Source: an uncultured Acetatifactor sp.
GTDB lineage: Bacteria; Bacillota; Clostridia; Lachnospirales; Lachnospiraceae
Direction: 5' to 3'
DNA length: 64,000 nt
NCBI GenBank assembly: GCA_910578815.1
Contig: CAJTSE010000021.1
Span: 1 to 64,000 of the forward strand
Under the pieces are notes generated by a model. The model was not told the DNA's origin. It searched no databases and saw nothing but the letters and a program-made list of their open reading frames with translations. Below are positions 25,036-31,801 of this stretch, in pieces. Numbering within the stretch: the first letter of the stretch is position 1; every line of letters starts with the position of its first letter. Position numbers and translations under genes: made by a program.

Positions 25036-25731
25036 CTAACCTACCTTATAGCCGGTTCCCCATACCACCTTCAAATACCTGGGTTCTCTGGGATTTGCTT
25101 CAATCTTTTCACGGATATGGCGGATATGCACCGCAATGGTGTTTTCTGCTCCAATGGCCTGCATGTTCCAGATACTCTCATAAATCTGACTGTTGGAGAG
25201 GACCCGCCCCCGCTGCTGTACCAGCAGCTTTAAAATCTTGTACTCAATAGGCGTCAGCCTTACGCTCCTGCCCTCCACCGTAACCTTGCGCTGTATATCA
25301 TCAATCACAAGGCCGTCCACCTTATAAATGCGGTCAATATTAACACACATATTAACCAGCTGAATATACCTGCGGATCTGGGACTTTACCCTTGCCAGAA
25401 GCTCCAGAGGATTGCAGTCTGCCACCACATAATCGTCCGCTCCGGCCTCCAGCGCCATAATTTTGGCCGTCTCCAGAGACTGCTTTGATACTACGATCAG
25501 GGGAATGCTGCTGGCCTTTCTTAGATTTGCAATCATCTCAATCCCCTTGTCCCAGCCCTTGCCTCCCAGCTCCACATCCACAAGCATCAGCAGAACTTCT
25601 TTATCATTCAAAAGCATACCCAATTCCTCTGTATCCGATGCGGCTGCCGTCTGCAGCCCCTCGCCGGCAAACAAAGGCTCCATTTTTTCCGCAAGTCCCG
25701 TTTGATTGTTGTACACTAACACTTTTCTCAT
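25036..25731 (-). CDS. Orphan OmpR-family regulator with degenerate receiver domain
   Basis: A 231-residue protein. The receiver (residues 1 to about 118) keeps the aspartate in LMLVDVEL and the serine in IVVSKQ. The acidic pocket normally read as DD/ED is NN in VLVYNNQTG, and the conserved lysine of the KPF loop is missing (DDYVVADCNPLEL). The C-terminal winged helix is normal (VRLTPIEYKILKLL, AENTIAVHIRHIREKIE). No kinase gene is adjacent. It probably works without classical phosphorylation. AGGAGG precedes ATG 25731; the longer open frame lacks a ribosome site. Confidence 0.85.
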   Translation of the reverse strand: MRKVLVYNNQTGLAEKMEPLFAGEGLQTAAASDTEELGMLLNDKEVLLMLVDVELGGKGWDKGIEMIANLRKASSIPLIVVSKQSLETAKIMALEAGADDYVVADCNPLELLARVKSQIRRYIQLVNMCVNIDRIYKVDGLVIDDIQRKVTVEGRSVRLTPIEYKILKLLVQQRGRVLSNSQIYESIWNMQAIGAENTIAVHIRHIREKIEANPREPRYLKVVWGTGYKVG

Positions 25732-25944
25732 AGCCTTCCTCCTTACGTCTCGCACCCTATACACTGCATTGATCCTATTCTAAGCATGAAACAGCCGATT
25801 GGCCATCCATATTGTGATTTCCAAACCATTCATAATATATGTCAAATTTAACCCGTAAATATTCCTGAACAGAAAATTTTTATTAACACGGGCATTTCCA
25901 CCCTGAACAAGAGCAGTTTATCATCCCTTTGTATCAAAGTTGCA

Positions 25945-25973
25945 ACAAAATAGAGAGTGTTTATACACTCTCT
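25945..25973 (-). terminator. Terminator after the AI-2E-type permease gene
   Basis: A perfect 9-bp stem (agagagtgt with acactctct, 25952-25973) is followed on the minus strand by ATTTTG. The T-run is short, so efficiency may be modest. Confidence 0.6.
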
Positions 25974-26008
25974 ACATTTCTATCAGACGACATATAATTA
26001 AAAAAGTT

Positions 26009-27274
26009 TCAGCTTTTTTCTTTTTTTTGTTTCTGTTTTCTTTTTTTCTGTTCCCGTTTTTCCTGCCTTTCCAGCTCCGCCTCCTGACGCTGTTTTGCCA
26101 GTGTCTGAGCGGCCTCTTCATTCCGCAGGTTCATTTCGTCCACCTCAAACATGTCTTCACTTCCCAGGCGTCTGAAACGATTAACACCGGCCACCAGAAT
26201 CTTAATGCTGCTTTCCGTAGTTTTAAATGCTCCCTCCTGATACATGGAATAGACCAAAAGGCCCGCAGGAACCGCAATAATCATGCCAATCACGCCGCCC
26301 ACCTTATATCCGATAAACAAAAGGAACAATGTCGGCAGCGGCGGCACACCCATGGAATCTCCCACAATCTTAGGCTGAATCAGCTGCCTTGCAAGCTGCC
26401 CGCCGCCCCAGATGATCAAAAGCCACAGCGCCATCGTGTAGTCCGCCGTCAATATCTGAATAATTGCCCAGGGAATCAAGACCGTCCCCGTCCCCAAAAA
26501 GGGCAGCAAATCCAAAAAGGCTATCCCCAAGGCAATCAGCGCAAAGTAATTGACCTTCAAGGCTCCCAGGCCGATAAGCAAAAGCAGGTACATCCACACC
26601 TCAATCTTGAACTGAGCCTTAAAATATCCGCCTACGGAATGGACCAGGCTCTGCCTTACCGTACGATAACGCATCTGCAGAGAAGCCGGCGCATGATTCC
26701 GAAACCATTCGTTGATCTGCTCTCTCTCCGCCACAAAGAAATATGCAGACAAAAGTGCCATGATCATTCCGATAAAAAAGGCAGGAAGCTGTTTGGCAAA
26801 ATTACCTGCAGCCGCTATGGTAGGGGTGCTGATTTTTCCGAAAAAATCGCCCAGCGCAATCTCAATCTGATCCACCAGATTATCCAGTCTCAGCCGATTG
26901 TCTCCCGGCAGCTTTTCCAACAAAGCACTTAAAGTCTTTCCGATATTCTCAAAGTCCTCTTCCATGCCGGCCCACATATCAGGCAGCGCCTGAATCAGTC
27001 CAATGACCTGATTCACCAGCTGTGAAATCACAAAATAGATCAGCAGCACCACCAGCCCGATTATCACTATAATCACAAAGGCGCTGCCCGCCTTCCTCTT
27101 GATCTTGAGCTTTTCTTCAAAAAAGCGTACAAGAGGACTGGCGATCAGCGCTATAATCCAGCCAATCACAAAAGGGGCGAAAAAGACCACCGCTTTGGGC
27201 AGAAGTATAATAATTGCAACAAATAATGCCACCGCCACCGCTATGTTTACCAGTGCTTTACTGTACTTCCTCAT
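26009..27274 (-). CDS. AI-2E family (PerM-type) transporter
   Basis: A 421-residue membrane protein with about eight helices. It has the family's typical arrangement: two N-terminal helix pairs, a long amphipathic segment (MWAGMEEDFENIGKTL...), then a C-terminal bundle containing FLDLLPFLGTGTVLIPWA and QLIQPKIVGDSMGVPPLPTL. The C terminus is a Lys/Glu/Arg-rich tail. Despite the name, most members have no proven AI-2 export. The start at ATG 27274 follows GAGAGGA closely and overlaps the end of ysxC by 17 nt. ATG 27286 is an alternative start. A 24-bp sequence just before this start recurs before the aroF-type gene. Confidence 0.85.
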   Translation of the reverse strand: MRKYSKALVNIAVAVALFVAIIILLPKAVVFFAPFVIGWIIALIASPLVRFFEEKLKIKRKAGSAFVIIVIIGLVVLLIYFVISQLVNQVIGLIQALPDMWAGMEEDFENIGKTLSALLEKLPGDNRLRLDNLVDQIEIALGDFFGKISTPTIAAAGNFAKQLPAFFIGMIMALLSAYFFVAEREQINEWFRNHAPASLQMRYRTVRQSLVHSVGGYFKAQFKIEVWMYLLLLIGLGALKVNYFALIALGIAFLDLLPFLGTGTVLIPWAIIQILTADYTMALWLLIIWGGGQLARQLIQPKIVGDSMGVPPLPTLFLLFIGYKVGGVIGMIIAVPAGLLVYSMYQEGAFKTTESSIKILVAGVNRFRRLGSEDMFEVDEMNLRNEEAAQTLAKQRQEAELERQEKREQKKRKQKQKKEKS

Positions 27275-27905
27275 GATTCCTCTCATTCCGCCGCGTAAGC
27301 GACATTTCCTTAGCGGGCACCTGCCCCGTGATGCCATCCAGGATCTCATAAATCTCTTCCCGGCCCTGTCTAGTCTGAGCGGAAAAGGGAATCAGTACGG
27401 TTTCTCTTTCTGCTCCCAGCGTATTTAAGATCAGCTGCCGCTGTTTCGGCAGCTGGCTTCTTTTAATCTTATCCAGTTTGGTGGCAATGAGGATGGGCTG
27501 ATAATCGTTTGCACAGATCCACTCATACATAACACGGTCATTCTCCGAAGGCGCATGACGTATATCCACCAGCAGAAAAACGGCCTTCAGCTGCTTTGAC
27601 CTTTTCAGGTAACGCTCCACCATTTTTCCCCACTGTTCCTTAACGCTCCCGCTCACACGTGCAAAGCCATATCCCGGCAAGTCCACAAGATACAGGGCGT
27701 CGTTAATATTATAATAATTGATCGTCTGAGTCTTACCCGGCTGCGCACTTGTTCTCGCCAGGGCTTTGCGGTTCATCAGCACATTAATCAGCGAAGACTT
27801 TCCAACATTGCTTTTCCCCGCAAAGGCCACCTCAGGATAAATATTATCCGGCAGTTTACTCGTTATGCCGCATACAGTCTCCAGACTTACTTTTTTGATA
27901 ACCAT
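27258..27905 (-). CDS. ysxC: Ribosome biogenesis GTPase YsxC/EngB
   Basis: A 215-residue GTPase needed for 50S subunit assembly. G1 is GKSNVGKSS, switch I has the conserved threonine in KTQTINYY, G3 is VDLPGYGFA, G4 is ATKLDK and G5 is IPFSAQTRQG. ATG 27905 is used because AAGGA precedes it; the open frame extends further upstream. It follows clpX and overlaps the next gene, continuing the clpP-clpX-ysxC order common in Firmicutes. Confidence 0.95.
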   Translation of the reverse strand: MVIKKVSLETVCGITSKLPDNIYPEVAFAGKSNVGKSSLINVLMNRKALARTSAQPGKTQTINYYNINDALYLVDLPGYGFARVSGSVKEQWGKMVERYLKRSKQLKAVFLLVDIRHAPSENDRVMYEWICANDYQPILIATKLDKIKRSQLPKQRQLILNTLGAERETVLIPFSAQTRQGREEIYEILDGITGQVPAKEMSLTRRNERNHEEVQ

Positions 27906-27940
27906 AACGGGTATCCTTTCACACGGTCGCCTGTTCCGTA

Positions 27941-29215
27941 TCAAATGGCCGTCTCCAGCCTTTTCCGATCTTCTCCCCGATGGACCACGATCGGCTCGCT
28001 TTCGTTTTCCACCACAGGCTTTGTGATAATACATTCTTCAATGGACGCGTCGGAAGGAATGGTATACATGGTATCCATCAGCACACCTTCCATAATAGAG
28101 CGAAGCCCTCTGGCCCCTGTCTTTCTCTCGAAGGCCTTCTCCGCGATGGCCGTAACCGCGTCCTCATCAAAGGTCAGCTCCACGTCATCCATATCAAACA
28201 ACTTCTTATACTGCTTGATCAGTGCGTTCTTGGGCTCCTTTAAAATGCGGACGAGTGCTTCCTTATCCAATCCCCTCAGTGCCACACAGATGGGCACACG
28301 GCCTACAAATTCGGGAATCAGACCAAATTTTACCAGATCCTGGGGCGTTACTTCCTGCAACAGATCTCCCAGCTCCTTTGTGTTTTTCTGAGACATCTCC
28401 GTATTAAAGCCAATCGCCTTGCGGTCCAGTCTGGCCTCCACGATCTTCTCTAATCCGTCAAAAGCTCCCCCACAGATAAACAAAATATTCGAAGTATCAA
28501 TGGAAATCAACTCCTGATGAGGATGCTTCCTGCCGCCCTGAGGCGGAACATTGGCCACGGTTCCTTCTACAATTTTTAACAGTGCCTGCTGAACACCCTC
28601 ACCGGACACATCTCTGGTAATGGACACGTTCTCGCCCTTTTTGGTGATCTTGTCTATTTCGTCAATATAGATGATGCCATACTGCGCCCGCTCCACATCA
28701 TAATCTGCTGCCTGTATCAGCTTCAGCAGGATATTTTCCACGTCCTCACCCACATAGCCCGCTTCCGTCAGTGTAGTTGCGTCCGCAATGGCAAAGGGCA
28801 CATTAATGATTTTTGCCAGAGTCTGCGCCAGATAAGTCTTACCCGAACCTGTAGGACCCACCATAATAATATTACTTTTCTGAAGCTCAATATCGTCCAG
28901 ATCCTTAGGCGCTGTCACCCGCTTGTAATGGTTATAAACTGCCACCGATAATACCTTTTTTGCCTCTTCCTGGCCAACCACATACTCATCCAGAAAATTT
29001 TTGATCTGGATGGGCTTTAGCAGATTAATTTCAGGGTGGGCAGTTTCCTGTATTTCATCGTCTTCCAGCTCTTCTTCAAGAATATCCGCACAGATGTCAA
29101 TGCACTCATCACAGATATACACCCCTGCAGGACCCGCAATCAGTTTGCGGACCTGTCCCTGGGTTTTATTGCAGAAAGAACATCTTATATCGTTTCCGGT
29201 CATTTTAGATGCCAT
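27941..29215 (-). CDS. clpX: ATP-dependent Clp protease ATP-binding subunit ClpX
   Basis: A 424-residue AAA+ unfoldase that feeds substrates to ClpP. The N-terminal zinc-binding domain has the cysteine pairs CSFC and CDEC. Walker A is GPTGSGKTYLAQTLA and Walker B IIYIDEIDKI, with sensor and box VII regions RDVSGEGVQQALLKI and GLIPEFVGRVP. The ClpP-docking IGF-type loop appears as AIGFNTE. AGGAG lies 6 nt before ATG 29215. It is 17 nt downstream of clpP. Confidence 0.97.
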   Translation of the reverse strand: MASKMTGNDIRCSFCNKTQGQVRKLIAGPAGVYICDECIDICADILEEELEDDEIQETAHPEINLLKPIQIKNFLDEYVVGQEEAKKVLSVAVYNHYKRVTAPKDLDDIELQKSNIIMVGPTGSGKTYLAQTLAKIINVPFAIADATTLTEAGYVGEDVENILLKLIQAADYDVERAQYGIIYIDEIDKITKKGENVSITRDVSGEGVQQALLKIVEGTVANVPPQGGRKHPHQELISIDTSNILFICGGAFDGLEKIVEARLDRKAIGFNTEMSQKNTKELGDLLQEVTPQDLVKFGLIPEFVGRVPICVALRGLDKEALVRILKEPKNALIKQYKKLFDMDDVELTFDEDAVTAIAEKAFERKTGARGLRSIMEGVLMDTMYTIPSDASIEECIITKPVVENESEPIVVHRGEDRKRLETAI

Positions 29216-29232
29216 TTTCTTACTCCTAAAAT

Positions 29233-29823
29233 TTATTTTGTGTCATGGGAAGCAATCACCATGTCAATCAGTCCGTAGTCCTTTGCCTCTTCAGCGCTCA
29301 TCCAGTTATCCCGCTCCGTATCGGCACAGATGGTTTCATAATCCTTGCCTGTCTTCTCAGCCAGGATATGGTTCAGCTTTTCTCTGGTTTTCAGGATATG
29401 CTTTGCCGCAATGTCGATCTCCGTTGCCTGCCCCTGAGTACCGCCTGCCGGCTGATGGATCATAATCTCCGCATTAGGCAGGGCAAAGCGCTTGCCTTTT
29501 GCACCTCCTGCCAGCAGGAAGGACCCCATGCTGGCCGCCATGCCGATGCAGACAGTGGAGACATCACACTTAATATAATTCATGGTGTCATAAATTGCCA
29601 TGCCTGCGGTAATAACGCCTCCGGGACTGTTAATATAAAGGTGAATGTCCTTCTCCGGGTCCTCCGCCTCCAAAAACAGCAGCTGTGCTACCACAATGCT
29701 TGCAGAAGTATCATTTACTTCCTCACCCAAAAATATGATTCTGTCCTTTAAAAGTCTGGAATAAATATCATAAGATCTTTCGCCCTTGCTTGTCTGCTCA
29801 ACCACATAAGGTATTAAACTCAT
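29233..29823 (-). CDS. clpP: ATP-dependent Clp protease proteolytic subunit ClpP
   Basis: A 196-residue serine peptidase that forms the tetradecameric proteolytic chamber. The catalytic serine lies in GMAASMGSFLL, the histidine in MIHQPAGG, and the aspartate in the RDNWMSAEEAKDYGLID region. ATG 29823 with GGAGG 8 nt upstream is chosen over the TTG two codons earlier. A 12-bp palindrome (ggtaaatttacc, 29859-29870) sits in the leader and may be an operator; it does not match the CtsR consensus. Confidence 0.97.
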   Translation of the reverse strand: MSLIPYVVEQTSKGERSYDIYSRLLKDRIIFLGEEVNDTSASIVVAQLLFLEAEDPEKDIHLYINSPGGVITAGMAIYDTMNYIKCDVSTVCIGMAASMGSFLLAGGAKGKRFALPNAEIMIHQPAGGTQGQATEIDIAAKHILKTREKLNHILAEKTGKDYETICADTERDNWMSAEEAKDYGLIDMVIASHDTK

Positions 29824-29892
29824 ATTCAAATCCTCCGTTTTGCAATTATTGATATTACGGTAAATTTACCAAAATAACCCGTAAATAAAAAT

Positions 29893-29921
29893 ATTATATC
29901 TTACCTTTGCTCTTTTTTCAA
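29893..29921 (-). promoter_or_regulatory. Promoter of the clpP-clpX operon
   Basis: On the minus strand TTGAAA (29916-29921) and TATAAT (29893-29898) are 17 bp apart, about 70 bp before clpP. Confidence 0.83.
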
Positions 29922-29950
29922 TGCGTATACAGGAATTAAGAAAATATTAA

Positions 29951-30124
29951 GTAACAGTTCAGCCATGAAACAATTTGTAAGCTGTGCGCGGGTGCTTGCA
30001 CACAAAGCACTGATTATAAATTGTTTCATGAGCGGAGCGCCCTCATATGAAATAAAAGCTGAGCCGCAAAGCGGCGTCGGATGCGAAGCAGACGCTTTTA
30101 TGAATATGGGGGCTGAACTGTTAC
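29951..30124. repeat. Palindromic element with 14-bp terminal inverted repeats
   Basis: The ends gtaacagttcagcc (29951-29964) and ggctgaactgttac (30111-30124) are a perfect inverted pair. Inside are a perfect 13-bp pair (29964-29976 with 30018-30030), gtgcttgcacacaaagcac, and ataaaagc/gcttttat enclosing gccgcaaagcggc. The whole could fold as a branched cruciform or RNA. It lies between tig (stop at 30207) and the clpP promoter. Its outer arms match those of the element at 21131-21359. Confidence 0.7.
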
Positions 30125-30206
30125 CGCCCGTAATCCATCAGGTTACAACAGGAAACGGCTGCGCTCCGCCGCCCGGAAGTGCAACCGTCCTCTTGTTCCC
30201 TGGTTC

Positions 30207-31592
30207 TTAATCCTCTTTGGACTCTTCCGCCGTCCCTTCTGCAGGCGTTTCCTCCTTTGCCTTTTTGGTGGTCTTCCTTGCCGTAGTCTTCTTCGCGGCA
30301 GGCTTGTCTTCTTTTGCATTTTCCATCAGGAATTCTACCGCCTTCCTGACGCATATATCCTGCATGACCTGCTTCTTTCCGTTCTCACCCAAAAGCTCCT
30401 TTGCCTTGTCTGCTTCCATCTTATAGGCCTCTGCCATGGACTTTACTTCTTCCTCGAAATCTTCCTCGGAAGCCTCCATCTTCTCGGCAGCCGCCACCGC
30501 CTCCAGTACCAGTCTGGACTGAATGCGCTTTAACGCCTGCGGCTTAACCTGTTCCATCAGCATTTGTACCGTCATACCGGTAAACTGCATATACTGTTCC
30601 ATGGAAATACCCTGGGACTGCAGACGCTCCGCATAATCCTGTACCATCTGCCTCTGCTGGGTATCAATCATGGCTTCGGGAATATCCATCTCTGCATCCG
30701 CAATCACAGCCTCAATAACGGCTTCCTCCTTTGCGTTTTTCGCATCGGCTTCCTTTTTGGCCGTCAATTTCTTCTTTATCTCTTCCTTATATTCGTCTAC
30801 TGTATCACTCTCTTCGGAAACCTCTTCCACAAACTCATCATCCAATTCGGGAAGCTGCTTCTCCTGAAGCTTATTCACGGTACACTTAAACACAGCAGCC
30901 TTTCCTGCAAGCTCTGCCGCCTGATAGTCCTCCGGGAACGTAACGTTCACCTCGGTCTCCTTTCCCGTCTCGGCACCGATCAAGGCATCTTCAAAGCCGG
31001 GAATAAACGCGCCGGAACCGATGGTCAAAGGATAATCCTTCCCCTTACCGCCCTCAAAGGCCACACCGTCTACAAATCCCTCAAAATCAATGGTGGCAAT
31101 ATCGCCCTTTTGTACGGGCCTGTCCGTAACGTCTACCGTCCGGGAATTCTTTTCCCTCTCTTTATCAATCTCCACGTTCACTTCCTCTTCGGTTACATCC
31201 GTATCCGCCTTGCCGACCTTAACTCCCTTGTACTTTCCAAGAGTCACTTCCGGCTTTAAGGCCACCTCGGCGGTAAAGATAAACGGCTTTCCGGCCTCTA
31301 TCTGTACCACATCCACCTTCGGAGAAGATACCACCTCTTCCGCGCATTCCTCCAGCTCCTTTTCGTAAGCGTCTGGAATCAATATATTTGCAGCATCTTC
31401 ATAGAAGATCTCCCTGCCATACATCTGCTCGATCATTCGGCGAGGTGCCTTACCCTTTCGAAAGCCGGGGATACTGATTTTATTTTTGCTCTTCTGATAA
31501 GCGCTCTCAATCGCCTTTTCCAGCTCTTCCGCAGGAACCTCGATTGTCAGCTTCGCCATATTGTGCTCTAATTTTTCTACCTGTAAACTCAT
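30207..31592 (-). CDS. tig: Trigger factor (ribosome-associated chaperone)
   Basis: A 461-residue chaperone and prolyl isomerase. The ribosome-binding domain contains the signature GFRKGKAPRRMIEQMYG. The FKBP-type PPIase domain runs from about 150 to 240 (GDIATIDFEGFVDG, PLTIGSGAFIPGFEDALIG). The C-terminal helical chaperone domain follows. After residue 425 there is a low-complexity tail rich in Lys, Thr, Ala and Glu (KPAAKKTTARKTTKKAKEE) that adds about 35 residues to the family norm. AGGAGG precedes ATG 31592. It is monocistronic with its own promoter. Confidence 0.96.
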   Translation of the reverse strand: MSLQVEKLEHNMAKLTIEVPAEELEKAIESAYQKSKNKISIPGFRKGKAPRRMIEQMYGREIFYEDAANILIPDAYEKELEECAEEVVSSPKVDVVQIEAGKPFIFTAEVALKPEVTLGKYKGVKVGKADTDVTEEEVNVEIDKEREKNSRTVDVTDRPVQKGDIATIDFEGFVDGVAFEGGKGKDYPLTIGSGAFIPGFEDALIGAETGKETEVNVTFPEDYQAAELAGKAAVFKCTVNKLQEKQLPELDDEFVEEVSEESDTVDEYKEEIKKKLTAKKEADAKNAKEEAVIEAVIADAEMDIPEAMIDTQQRQMVQDYAERLQSQGISMEQYMQFTGMTVQMLMEQVKPQALKRIQSRLVLEAVAAAEKMEASEEDFEEEVKSMAEAYKMEADKAKELLGENGKKQVMQDICVRKAVEFLMENAKEDKPAAKKTTARKTTKKAKEETPAEGTAEESKED

Positions 31593-31663
31593 TGTTGCAT
31601 TTCCTCCTGGTTATTCTGCTTCTTATCTTATACTATTTCGGACATAATCACAGTCATTTTAAG

Positions 31664-31692
31664 ATTATAGCATAAGACCGGCGGAAACACAA
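31664..31692 (-). promoter_or_regulatory. Promoter of tig
   Basis: On the minus strand TTGTGT (31687-31692) and TATAAT (31664-31669) are 17 bp apart, about 70 bp before the tig start. Confidence 0.78.
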
Positions 31693-31720
31693 ACAGAAAA
31701 TTTAACTTTATGAATTTTTG

Positions 31721-31748
31721 TTGACATCAAAACGGATATTCTGATAAT
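31721..31748 (+). promoter_or_regulatory. Promoter of the membrane-anchored glycosidase-like gene
   Basis: TTGACA (31721-31726) and GATAAT (31743-31748) are 16 bp apart. The start codon is 53 bp further on. Confidence 0.75.
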
Positions 31749-31801
31749 CTTATAGATATTATCTGCATGAAACATGAAAAAAGCTCGGAAAAGAGGTTTT
31801 T

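Noticed and set aside
29859..29870. Palindrome ggtaaatttacc in the clpP leader as a CtsR operator
   Set aside because: CtsR sites are tandem direct repeats of GGTCAAA type. This 12-bp palindrome does not match, so no regulator is named.
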